From the NCBI GenBank assembly GCA_002421995.1, contig DISP01000210.1:1-22663 (forward strand): a stretch of DNA of 22,663 nt, given 5' to 3'. The notes under the pieces are model-generated. The model had not been told where the DNA came from, did not search any database, and was given only the letters and a program-made list of their open reading frames with translations. This DNA comes from Bacteroidales bacterium UBA6207. GTDB taxonomy: Bacteria > Bacteroidota > Bacteroidia > Bacteroidales > F082. The position numbers were made by a program, and so were the translations under genes. Positions within the stretch are counted from its first letter, which is position 1, and each line of letters opens with the position of its first letter. Shown here piece by piece: positions 7,277 to 14,293 of this stretch.

Positions 7277-8344
7277 TTATTCGATAGCAGCGATTGAGTT
7301 TTGGAGAAGCTTAACAATGTAAGTAGGGTTATGAACACCTTTACTCTTGTCTTCGGAGATAGCTCTGTAGTTAACAAGAGCTCCGGCAACAACAGGTGGA
7401 TATGTACCAGATAACGAGTTGTCGCTTCCTGGGGCAGTGATACCTTTTGCATCGAGTTTTGCTTTCAGTTCGGTCAAAAGATCTGTAACCTGTGTTTGTA
7501 GAGCAGTAACATCAGCGGCAAGAGCAGCAGCATCGGTGTGGCATGAAATGCAACCTGCAGTGTTGAGGCCGTTGCTGGCGTTGCGCATCCACATGGTGTG
7601 GCCGCCTGATTCAGCACCTGTTCCGGGAGCCATGTGGCAAGTAACGCACTGATCAGTAATCATAGTGGTGTGAAGACTGTTTGAGAGACCTTCACCAATA
7701 TTAAATAAACCAATGCCAGTGATTGTGTTGGCTTGTGGGCCGTGGTGAACACTGTAGCGTGTGTTGGTGATGGTGATGTCTGGTCCGCCAATAACCGGGA
7801 AGTTAGAGATGGTTCTGCCTTGATGGCATGAAGCGCATTGACTACCTTTACCGAAATCGAAAGATTCAGTTGAGTTATACAAAGCAACTGCTCCACTCAT
7901 TGTAAGGGCAAGGTCAGCAGGAGTGTATGTTTCGTGAATATCATGACATGTGTAACAGTTAGGTGGATTTGGGTTGTCAATTTTTGCACCAGTTGCCAAT
8001 GGGTCATAAGTACCGGCGAGTTTTCCACGATATCCCTGACTGGTGTGGCAAACTGCACACTCACCTGTGTTACGGTTGAAAGCGCCACCGGTGGCATGGA
8101 ATGAGTTTTCCCACTGCATAGTGCGTGCACTAAGTGCCTGGGTGTTGTCATGGCAGGTGATACAGGTGGCTGTGCCATCCTGTCCGTCAATGCCGTCTTC
8201 TCCATCTTTTCCGTCTTTACCGGCAAGACCTGCAGGGCCTTCTTTGGTACAAGACATTAAAGACATGCCGGCCACGAGTGTGAGGCCTACCATCCAACTT
8301 AATCTGTTGAGCATTTTCATCTTTGTAGATTTATTTAGGTTCAT
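7277..8344 (-). CDS. Hexaheme cytochrome c lipoprotein with collagen-like stalk
   Basis: The 355-residue product has a signal peptide with lipobox SLMSC (acylated Cys 32). Seven Gly-X-Y triplets follow at residues 36-57 (GPAGLAGKDGKDGEDGIDG and on), a collagen-like spacer. Six heme sites come next: CITCH (61), CAVCH (96), CYTCH (130), CASCH (170), CVTCH (233) and CISCH (265). Distal His candidates include SFHATGG, SVHHGP, SLHTT and GGHTMW. A predicted coiled segment (about 272-300) follows, and the end KGVHNPTYIVKLLQNS resembles the C-terminus of NrfA-like multiheme cytochromes. It is probably displayed at the outer membrane, as terminal reductase or surface conduit. Starts at 8320 or 8314 would shorten the signal n-region and are equally possible. 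First gene of the operon, behind an FNR-type box. Confidence 0.9.
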   Translation of the reverse strand: MNLNKSTKMKMLNRLSWMVGLTLVAGMSLMSCTKEGPAGLAGKDGKDGEDGIDGQDGTATCITCHDNTQALSARTMQWENSFHATGGAFNRNTGECAVCHTSQGYRGKLAGTYDPLATGAKIDNPNPPNCYTCHDIHETYTPADLALTMSGAVALYNSTESFDFGKGSQCASCHQGRTISNFPVIGGPDITITNTRYSVHHGPQANTITGIGLFNIGEGLSNSLHTTMITDQCVTCHMAPGTGAESGGHTMWMRNASNGLNTAGCISCHTDAAALAADVTALQTQVTDLLTELKAKLDAKGITAPGSDNSLSGTYPPVVAGALVNYRAISEDKSKGVHNPTYIVKLLQNSIAAIE

Positions 8345-8389
8345 TTCTTTTTTTTAATTCCGGCAACAGCCGGTGTTCTTTTCATGTTG

Positions 8390-8421
8390 CAAGTTTACTT
8401 TGATCGGCGTTTACTGACAAG
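8390..8421 (-). promoter_or_regulatory. Possible promoter of the cytochrome operon
   Basis: On the minus strand CTTG (8421-8418), 20 bases, then TAAACTTG (8397-8390) resembles the Bacteroidota pattern TTTG-N19-21-TAnnTTTG with one mismatch in each element. It would start transcription about 40 bases before the hexaheme ATG. The match is weak and may be chance. Confidence 0.3.
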
Positions 8422-8474
8422 AGCTGAAAGGTGATATTTTCTTGCTTTATAGAAGATATATAATAATTAATAAA

Positions 8475-8488
8475 TTGATATATATCAA
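8475..8488. promoter_or_regulatory. FNR/Crp-type operator, perfect palindrome
   Basis: TTGATATATATCAA fits the FNR consensus TTGATnnnnATCAA at all ten fixed positions. It sits within a perfect 18-bp palindrome (8473-8490). It lies 131 bases before the hexaheme cytochrome start and 210 before the DinB-like start. Crp/Fnr-family regulators that sense oxygen, redox state or nitric oxide bind such sites, so the cytochrome operon is probably switched by low oxygen. The regulator itself is not in this window. Since the sequence is AT-only in its centre, a chance palindrome cannot be excluded. Confidence 0.6.
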
Positions 8489-8672
8489 TTAATATAAGCA
8501 TTCATTCAATTATGAACCAGATATACAAGATATTATGTATTAAAAGTCTTCATTGGAGTCAATTTCCATAATCACCTCGATTTGTTAAAAAATGTTATCA
8601 ATTCAAAAAACTTCTTAAGAACTCTTCAAAAAAATGATTTGGAAATTCGGGTGCGTCAATGGTTCGAAAACG

Positions 8673-8680
8673 TATTTTTG
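8673..8680 (+). promoter_or_regulatory. Candidate -7 promoter box for the DinB-like gene
   Basis: TATTTTTG fits TAnnTTTG and lies 17 bases before the ATG at 8698. If it is used, transcription would begin downstream of the in-frame ATG at 8659, which argues for 8698 as the true start. No clear -33 TTTG is visible. Confidence 0.35.
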
Positions 8681-8697
8681 CTGCTCACATTAACCGC

Positions 8698-9531
8698 ATG
8701 AAACCAATCGAGACCTTATCGCTTTTTGAGGAATTAAACCAGGAGCTTGTGTATTTTTTAGCCGACCTTTCAAAAGAAGAATGGCTTTTGCCGACCGCGC
8801 TGCCTGACCGGACAGTCAAAGACCTTGCAGCGCACCTGGCCGATGGTTCATTGAGAAGAATTTCGATGCAGCGTGATCACTTTTTTGTTGAACACAAGCT
8901 TGACCTGAACCAGCTCGACACGCTTGTGCAGTATATTCAACAGCTCAACAGGGAGTGGATTGTGGCCATGCGCAGGGTGAGTCCGCGTTTGCTTGTCGAG
9001 ATGATCAAAAAGTATGACAAAGAAGTATTTGAAATATTTTCAAGCCTGAAACCAGACGACGATGCCATGTTGCCCGTGGCCTGGGCTTTCCAGCAAAGCT
9101 CGCCCAACTGGTTCGACATTGCCAGGGAATATACTGAGCGCTGGCACCACCAAATGCAAATGCGGTTGGCCATAGGCAGGCCTTTGCTGATGAGCGAACG
9201 CTTTTTGAAGCCTGTTTATGAAACCTTTCTGCTTGCTTTGCCGGCCCACCTCAACAATTGTTACGCCCCAACCGGTGATCATCTGCTTGTGGTTGAGCTG
9301 TTTGGTGAAATCCAACTTCGCAACCGTTTGCAATATAAAAACGGATGTTGGGATTTTTGCGAAACGGATTCCAATATGGCCAAAACGAATGTAAGAATCC
9401 CCGCATCCATAGGCTGGATGCTCTTCACAAATACCGACAGAAATATTGATAATCACTTAGATGTCATTAAGATAGAGGGAGACATGGAGTTGGCGATAAG
9501 TGTTTTAAACATGAAAACAGTCTTGTCGTAA
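8698..9531 (+). CDS. DinB / maleylpyruvate isomerase-like metal protein
   Basis: The 277-residue product looks like a member of the DinB/MDMPI four-helix superfamily, which bind a metal and often act as thiol-dependent transferases or isomerases. Evidence is the N-terminal block ELNQELVYFLADLSKEEWLLPT with TVKDLAAHLADG (H46, possible metal ligand) and the central REYTERWHHQMQMRLAIG (E147, H150/H151). The first half is mostly helical; the second half (from about 170) has the alpha/beta look of the C-terminal domain seen in some members. The start at 8698 (MKPIETLSLF) fits the family better than ATG 8659. It is a single gene, divergent from the cytochrome operon. The substrate is unknown; Bacteroidota generally lack mycothiol, so the classical MDMPI reaction is unlikely. 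Confidence 0.75.
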   Translation: MKPIETLSLFEELNQELVYFLADLSKEEWLLPTALPDRTVKDLAAHLADGSLRRISMQRDHFFVEHKLDLNQLDTLVQYIQQLNREWIVAMRRVSPRLLVEMIKKYDKEVFEIFSSLKPDDDAMLPVAWAFQQSSPNWFDIAREYTERWHHQMQMRLAIGRPLLMSERFLKPVYETFLLALPAHLNNCYAPTGDHLLVVELFGEIQLRNRLQYKNGCWDFCETDSNMAKTNVRIPASIGWMLFTNTDRNIDNHLDVIKIEGDMELAISVLNMKTVLS

Positions 9532-9580
9532 AAGCAAATTTCTTTTATCACCCAAAGATGTTTTATTTGGTTTGAACTTC

Positions 9581-9588
9581 TATTTTTG
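9581..9588 (+). promoter_or_regulatory. Candidate -7 promoter box for asnB
   Basis: TATTTTTG fits TAnnTTTG in the 150-base gap before asnB and lies 93 bases before its ATG. No TTTG stands at the proper -33 distance; TTTG copies at 9566 and 9571 are too close. Confidence 0.35.
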
Positions 9589-9681
9589 TTGTTCAAGGCT
9601 GCGAATTAATCCCATTAATACTTATGAAACAGGATTGGCTCTTTGTCGGAATATTGTCGTAAATCATTAAAAAACAAATAT

Positions 9682-11346
9682 ATGTGTGGAATTGTAGGTG
9701 TTTTTGATCTCAAAACCGAAGCCCGGCTCATCAGACCGCAGGTTTTGGATATGTCGAAAAAGGTACGTCATCGCGGGCCGGACTGGTCGGGTATGTTTTA
9801 TGGCGAAAAGGCTGTGATGGCGCATGAACGTCTTGCCATTGTTGATCCGATTTCAGGCGGACAACCTCTTTACAGTGCCGACAAGCAATTGGTGCTTGCT
9901 GTGAATGGTGAAATATACAACCACCTTGAATTGCGCGAAAAACTCACAAAGCCATATGATTTTCTTACACAGTCGGACTGCGAAATCATTTTGGCGCTGT
10001 ATCGCGAAAAAGGAACGGACTTTCTGGAAGATCTCAATGGCATTTTTGCCTTTGCCCTCTATGATGTTGAAAAAAACAGCTATCTGATCGGCAGGGATCA
10101 TATCGGAATCATACCATTATATATGGGTTGGGATCAAATGGGCAACTTCTATGTTGCATCGGAGCTGAAGGCCCTCGAAGGCGTTTGTCCGAAGATCGAA
10201 GAGTTTCCTCCCGGGCATTACTTATCAAGCACTGACGGGGTGCTGAAAAAATGGTATTCGAGGGATTGGACCGATTATGAAAATGTTGAAGCACAGACAA
10301 GCAGCATAGCCGTATTGCGCAAAGCCCTCGAAGATGCTGTGCACCGCCAACTTATGTCGGATGTTCCATATGGCGTTTTACTCTCGGGAGGTCTGGATTC
10401 GTCAGTCATCTCGGCCATTGCAGCCCGTTTTGCCGAAAACAGGATCGAAAGCGGTGACCGTCAAAAAGCATGGTGGCCTAGGTTGCACTCGTTTGCCATC
10501 GGTCTCGAAGGTTCGCCCGATCTTGCTGCCGCGCGCAAGGTGGCCGATCATCTCGGCACTGTTCATCACGAAGTGCATTTCACGGTTCAGGAAGGGCTCG
10601 ACGCCATCCGCGATGTGATTTACCACATCGAAACCTATGATGTGACCACCGTCAGGGCATCCACACCGATGTATCTGCTGGCAAGGGTGATCAAGTCAAT
10701 GGGTATAAAGATGGTGCTGTCAGGCGAGGGTGCCGACGAAGTGTTTGGCGGCTACCTCTATTTTCACAAAGCACCCAATGCGGCAGCTTTTCATGAAGAA
10801 ACCGTAAGAAAACTCAGCAAACTTCATCTGTATGACTGCCTCAGGGCGAACAAATCGCTTGCTTCGTGGGGCGTTGAAGGCCGTGTGCCTTTCCTCGACA
10901 AGGAGTTTCTGGATGTGGCAATGAGGCTCAACCCCGAGGACAAACGACCATTCGGTGGCCGCATTGAAAAATGGATACTGCGCAAAGCGTTTGAAGACTA
11001 TTTGCCTGCCGATGTTGCATGGAGGCAGAAAGAACAGTTTTCGGATGGGGTAGGATACAACTGGATTGACAGCCTGAAAAAGCTTGTTGCTGATATCGTT
11101 AGCGATACAGAGATGGAAAATGCGCGCTTTCGTTTTCCAATCAATACGCCGCAGAGCAAGGAAGAGTATTACTACCGCAGCATCTTCAGCACGCACTTCC
11201 CATCAGATGCCGCGGCACGGTGCGTTCCATCGCTGCCATCGGTAGCCTGCAGCACACCCGAGGCACTGGCCTGGGACGCCTCCTTCCGCAATATGATCGA
11301 CCCATCGGGCAGGGCGGTGGCAGGCGTTCACAAAGAGTCTTATTAG
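9682..11346 (+). CDS. asnB: Asparagine synthetase B, glutamine-hydrolysing
   Basis: The cytoplasmic enzyme makes asparagine from aspartate, ATP and glutamine. The start is set by MCGIVGVFD: after Met removal the Cys becomes the N-terminal nucleophile of the class II glutaminase domain, so the in-frame ATG at 9643 is not the start. Glutaminase motifs are RHRGPDWSG, HERLAIVD and NGEIYNH (about residues 29-81). The synthetase domain has the pyrophosphate loop LLSGGLDSSVISA (around 230) and SGEGADEVFGGY. The C-terminus RCVPSLPSVACS with DPSGRAVAGVH agrees with E. coli AsnB, and the length of 554 residues is the same. It appears complete and single-copy here. The histidine kinase gene follows after 156 bases. 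Confidence 0.97.
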   Translation: MCGIVGVFDLKTEARLIRPQVLDMSKKVRHRGPDWSGMFYGEKAVMAHERLAIVDPISGGQPLYSADKQLVLAVNGEIYNHLELREKLTKPYDFLTQSDCEIILALYREKGTDFLEDLNGIFAFALYDVEKNSYLIGRDHIGIIPLYMGWDQMGNFYVASELKALEGVCPKIEEFPPGHYLSSTDGVLKKWYSRDWTDYENVEAQTSSIAVLRKALEDAVHRQLMSDVPYGVLLSGGLDSSVISAIAARFAENRIESGDRQKAWWPRLHSFAIGLEGSPDLAAARKVADHLGTVHHEVHFTVQEGLDAIRDVIYHIETYDVTTVRASTPMYLLARVIKSMGIKMVLSGEGADEVFGGYLYFHKAPNAAAFHEETVRKLSKLHLYDCLRANKSLASWGVEGRVPFLDKEFLDVAMRLNPEDKRPFGGRIEKWILRKAFEDYLPADVAWRQKEQFSDGVGYNWIDSLKKLVADIVSDTEMENARFRFPINTPQSKEEYYYRSIFSTHFPSDAAARCVPSLPSVACSTPEALAWDASFRNMIDPSGRAVAGVHKESY

Positions 11347-11502
11347 ATTCTGCATCAAAGTCCGGGCTCCTGACGCAACAGCTTAACAGCTTTGTATCGT
11401 ACGATGGCTCACAGCCGGCTAACGATGCTAAACCATGGCTTGTTTGCAAATATTACATACTTTTACTCCCGCAATACCGTTGTTCAACAATATTTAACGC
11501 AC

Positions 11503-13005
11503 GTGAACATCTATAGCCGGAAAAAACGCTGGAAAATTGTGCTGGCCACCATCGCTTTGGTCATTATAAGCCTTTCTATCTATTACACCAACAACCTTGT
11601 GAAGCAGTTTGCCACCGAGGAGCGCAACCAGGTGCGCAACTGGGCCGATGCCGTTGAACGCCGGGCTAGTCTAATGCGTTATCAGGAAGATTTTTTCATA
11701 GCGCTGCGCAAACAAGAGCGCGCAAGGGTTGAGCTTTTGGCAAAAACCTACCAAAAGGTGCTTTATGGCTCGCTTGAGGAGGAGTTTACATTCTATCTTG
11801 AGATTATAAGCAACAACACCAGCATACCCGTCATCATCGTTGATCAGGAAGGCAATATCCTCGAACGGCAAAACGTGGACAAACGTTTTGAATCGCAAAA
11901 AACCTTCGATGGCGAGCTGCGCGAATCCTTTGCTGCATATAGTCCAATCCCTATCAAAGACACCCGTCAATTGCTCTACTACCGCGAGTCGATCATTTTC
12001 AGCGACCTCAAGCGCGTGCTTGATGATTTGGTGAGTTCGTTTCTGACCGAGATTGCCAACAATGCCTCCAGTGTTCCTGTTATCATCACTGACAGCACCT
12101 TGCGTAATGTGTTGCAATATGGCAACCTGAGCATTCCCGAGCAGGCCGATTCGCTCTTCTGGCAGCAGCAGATTTTGCTCATGCGTTCGGAAAACACGCC
12201 CATCGAAATAAGTTTTCTTGATCATGGCAAAACGTTCATTTTTTATAAAAGTTCGCCGCTTTTACTCAAAATGCAGTTTTTTCCGCTGTTGCAGATCATC
12301 GTTTTCGGATTGTTTCTGCTGATAGCCTATCTGCTTTTTAGTTACGCCAGGCGCTCCGAGCAAAACCAGGTGTGGGCCGGGATGGCAAAAGAAACGGCAC
12401 ACCAGATCGGAACGCCGCTTTCGAGCCTCATCGCCTGGCTCGAATTGCTCAAAATGGAAGACAGCAGCTTTGCAGGTATTGAGGAGATGGAAAAAGACAT
12501 CGAACGGCTTGAAACCATCACCGAACGTTTTTCGAAGATCGGATCAACACCTGTGCTTGAGCCTGCCAACCTGGTGCAACTCATCGAAAAAACCATCGAA
12601 TACCTGCGACCACGCAGCTCAAAAAAAGTTATCTACAAACTTGACCTGCCTTTGCAGGAAAAGGTGATTCTTCCGCTCAACGAAGCCCTTTTTCAATGGG
12701 TGATTGAGAACCTGTGCAAAAACGCCATAGATGCCATGAACGGGCAAGGCACCATCACCATCAGCTTAAAAACCGAAGACAGCAAAATAATCCTTGATTT
12801 GGAAGATACCGGAAAAGGCATCCCCAAGTCGAACCTTAAAGCGGTGTTTAAACCAGGCTTCACGAGCAAGAAACGTGGCTGGGGACTCGGTCTCACCTTA
12901 GCCCGCAGAATCATCAAGGACTACCACAAAGGCAGGATTTTCATCAAAAGCTCAGTCATCAACGAAGGAACAACTTTCAGGATTGTACTGAAGAAGGACC
13001 GGTAG
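11503..13005 (+). CDS. Orphan membrane sensor histidine kinase
   Basis: A 500-residue sensor kinase with two membrane helices (about 10-29 and 260-280) enclosing a periplasmic sensor of about 230 residues. The dimerisation/H-box is MAKETAHQIGTPLSSLIAW, with phospho-acceptor H300. The ATPase motifs are ENLCKNAIDAM (N box), DTGKGIP (G1) and GWGLGLTLARRI (G2), so the kinase core is intact. The sensor contains two similar blocks: NNTSIPVIIVDQEGNIL (about 104-120) and NNASSVPVIITDSTLRNVL (about 187-205). I set the start at GTG 11503 because NIYSRKKRWKI just before the first helix looks like a natural N-terminus; in-frame ATGs at 11392 and 11425 would add 37 or 26 residues. No response regulator gene is adjacent, so the partner is unknown. 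It is convergent with the aldo/keto reductase gene. Confidence 0.88.
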   Translation: MNIYSRKKRWKIVLATIALVIISLSIYYTNNLVKQFATEERNQVRNWADAVERRASLMRYQEDFFIALRKQERARVELLAKTYQKVLYGSLEEEFTFYLEIISNNTSIPVIIVDQEGNILERQNVDKRFESQKTFDGELRESFAAYSPIPIKDTRQLLYYRESIIFSDLKRVLDDLVSSFLTEIANNASSVPVIITDSTLRNVLQYGNLSIPEQADSLFWQQQILLMRSENTPIEISFLDHGKTFIFYKSSPLLLKMQFFPLLQIIVFGLFLLIAYLLFSYARRSEQNQVWAGMAKETAHQIGTPLSSLIAWLELLKMEDSSFAGIEEMEKDIERLETITERFSKIGSTPVLEPANLVQLIEKTIEYLRPRSSKKVIYKLDLPLQEKVILPLNEALFQWVIENLCKNAIDAMNGQGTITISLKTEDSKIILDLEDTGKGIPKSNLKAVFKPGFTSKKRGWGLGLTLARRIIKDYHKGRIFIKSSVINEGTTFRIVLKKDR

Positions 13006-13013
13006 TGCTGCTA

Positions 13014-13063
13014 CAATGAATACCTGAAAAATCCAAGGCAAAAATCTTGGTTCTATTTCATTG
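13014..13063. terminator. Extended hairpin between convergent genes
   Basis: Outer arms CAATGAA (13014-13020) and TTCATTG (13057-13063) enclose an inner stem CCAAG (13033-13037) / CTTGG (13046-13050). The structure fills most of the 62-base gap between the kinase and aldo/keto reductase stops, so it probably serves as a two-way terminator. There is no strong T-run. Confidence 0.45.
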
Positions 13064-13067
13064 ACGA

Positions 13068-14060
13068 TTACCTAAACTCCTGTAGCTGATGTGGTTTGTT
13101 TTGCAATATTTCCTCAATCTGTTCCAAAAGTTCAGCTGTGAGCAAAGGCACTAATTCGGCAGCCTTCAGGTTTTCTGACAATTGTTCAGGTTTTGAAGCA
13201 CCTGTGATCACCGTTGACACGTTGGGATTTTTTAGACACCATGCAAGCGCCAACTGCGGAAGACTAAGGCCATATTGTTGCGATAACGCATGAAGGCGGC
13301 TCGCTTTTTGCAGTTTTACCAGGCCTTCGGGTGTTTCATATCTCTTTTTCAGCCACTCATTTTCAGCCTGACTCAGCCGACTTCCTTCAGGAAAGCCTGA
13401 GGCATATTTATTCGTCAGCACACCACTGGCCAACGGACTCCAGATGGTTGTGCCAAGCCCCATCGAAGTGTAGAGTGGAAGATATTCTGCCTCAATCTTT
13501 TGGCGGTTAAGCATATTGTATTCCGGTTGCTCCATAAGCGGAGGTATCAGGTGTTCCTGCCGCGCAAAATCATACGCCGAACGAATCATCCAGGCAGGCC
13601 ACTCACTTGTGCCCCAATACATGGCTTTGCCCTGCTGCAACAGGTGATTCATGGCCCACACAGTTTCTTCAACAGGTGTCTGGTAATCAGGACGATGACA
13701 AAAAATGAGGTCAACATACTCAAGGCCAAGCCTTTTCAGCGCAGCATCCGTGCCTTCGAGGATATGTTTGCGTGAGAGGCCGGTGTCGTTTGGTCCCGGT
13801 CCACCCCAGAAAATCTTTGTCGAAACCACATAATCCGAACGTTTCCAGCCTGCACGCCGCAAAGCCTTGCCCATGATGATTTCGGACAAGCCGCTGGCAT
13901 AAACCTCGGCATTGTCGAAAAAGTTTACACCTTGATCAAAAGCCATAACCATCAGGCGATAGGCCAAATCTTCATCCACCTGTGTGCCAAAGGTTGTCCA
14001 CGATCCAAAAGAGAGTTCCGAGACCTTAAGGCCTGATTTTCCAAGAAAACGATAGTTCAT
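13068..14060 (-). CDS. Aldo/keto reductase, Kv-beta-like
   Basis: This is a cytosolic NADPH-dependent oxidoreductase of 330 residues, complete. The catalytic tetrad is visible: D49 and Y54 in NFFDNAEVYASG, K82 in VVSTKIFWG and H122 in LIFCHRPD. The cofactor-binding end is TVITGASKPEQLSENLKA near 280. The N-terminus MNYRFLGKSGLKVSELSFG and the WGTSEWPAWMI block resemble the voltage-gated potassium channel beta-subunit group (AKR6) and bacterial YghZ-type reductases. These reduce aldehydes such as methylglyoxal, but the substrate here cannot be told. It is a single gene with its own promoter candidate, unlinked to its neighbours. The family call is firm; the subfamily is likely. Confidence 0.92.
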   Translation of the reverse strand: MNYRFLGKSGLKVSELSFGSWTTFGTQVDEDLAYRLMVMAFDQGVNFFDNAEVYASGLSEIIMGKALRRAGWKRSDYVVSTKIFWGGPGPNDTGLSRKHILEGTDAALKRLGLEYVDLIFCHRPDYQTPVEETVWAMNHLLQQGKAMYWGTSEWPAWMIRSAYDFARQEHLIPPLMEQPEYNMLNRQKIEAEYLPLYTSMGLGTTIWSPLASGVLTNKYASGFPEGSRLSQAENEWLKKRYETPEGLVKLQKASRLHALSQQYGLSLPQLALAWCLKNPNVSTVITGASKPEQLSENLKAAELVPLLTAELLEQIEEILQNKPHQLQEFR

Positions 14061-14104
14061 TTGTAAGTTATTTTCGGTTTATAAATCATCTTGTCTATGA
14101 AACC

Positions 14105-14112
14105 CAAAAATA
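14105..14112 (-). promoter_or_regulatory. Candidate promoter of the aldo/keto reductase gene
   Basis: On the minus strand TATTTTTG (14112-14105) matches TAnnTTTG exactly, with TTTC (14137-14134) about 21 bases upstream as a possible -33 element. The leader to the ATG at 14060 would be roughly 35-40 bases. This is the best promoter match in the window. Confidence 0.45.
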
Positions 14113-14243
14113 AACAAATTGTTTTTTATTGAACGAAAGTATAAATTCTTTTAAGGCAGCAAATTGTAAGCTGAAGCGAAAAAATATGGATTGAAAACTA
14201 AGTAAAATCACCTGTTTTTTTGAAAAAATTATATCATCCTATT

Positions 14244-14263
14244 TAATCATTATAAAATGATTA
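14244..14263. promoter_or_regulatory. Inverted repeat before the NTPase-WD40 operon
   Basis: TAATCAT (14244-14250) and ATGATTA (14257-14263) are perfect 7-bp arms around TATAAA, 30 bases before the first ATG of the four-gene operon. It could be an operator or overlap the promoter. A weak ribosome-binding sequence AAGG (14278-14281) follows. The rest of the 233-base divergent gap (14061-14293) shows no gene. Confidence 0.35.
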
Positions 14264-14293
14264 CCTTGCAGGCTTATAAGGTGAAAAGCAATC

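Larger units (their letters stand above)
8345..8697. other. AT-rich divergent control region
   Basis: This 353-base stretch between the divergent hexaheme and DinB-like genes holds no convincing gene. It contains a small CCGGC/GCCGG hairpin at 8360-8373 (16 bases before the hexaheme ATG, in its leader), a possible minus-strand promoter, a perfect FNR-type palindrome, a 10-bp palindrome TTCTTAAGAA at 8612-8621 and a TATTTTTG box for the plus-strand gene. The middle part is markedly richer in A and T than the genes on either side. Confidence 0.7.

Noticed and set aside
7277..8344. Hexaheme protein as a plain NrfA nitrite reductase
   Set aside because: It has six CXXCH sites, no CXXCK site, a lipid anchor and collagen-like stalk, and no adjacent NrfH with an N-terminal anchor; only the C-terminus recalls NrfA.
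9643..9681. Upstream start for asnB adding 13 residues
   Set aside because: The catalytic Cys must be residue 2 and be exposed after Met removal, which only the ATG at 9682 allows.
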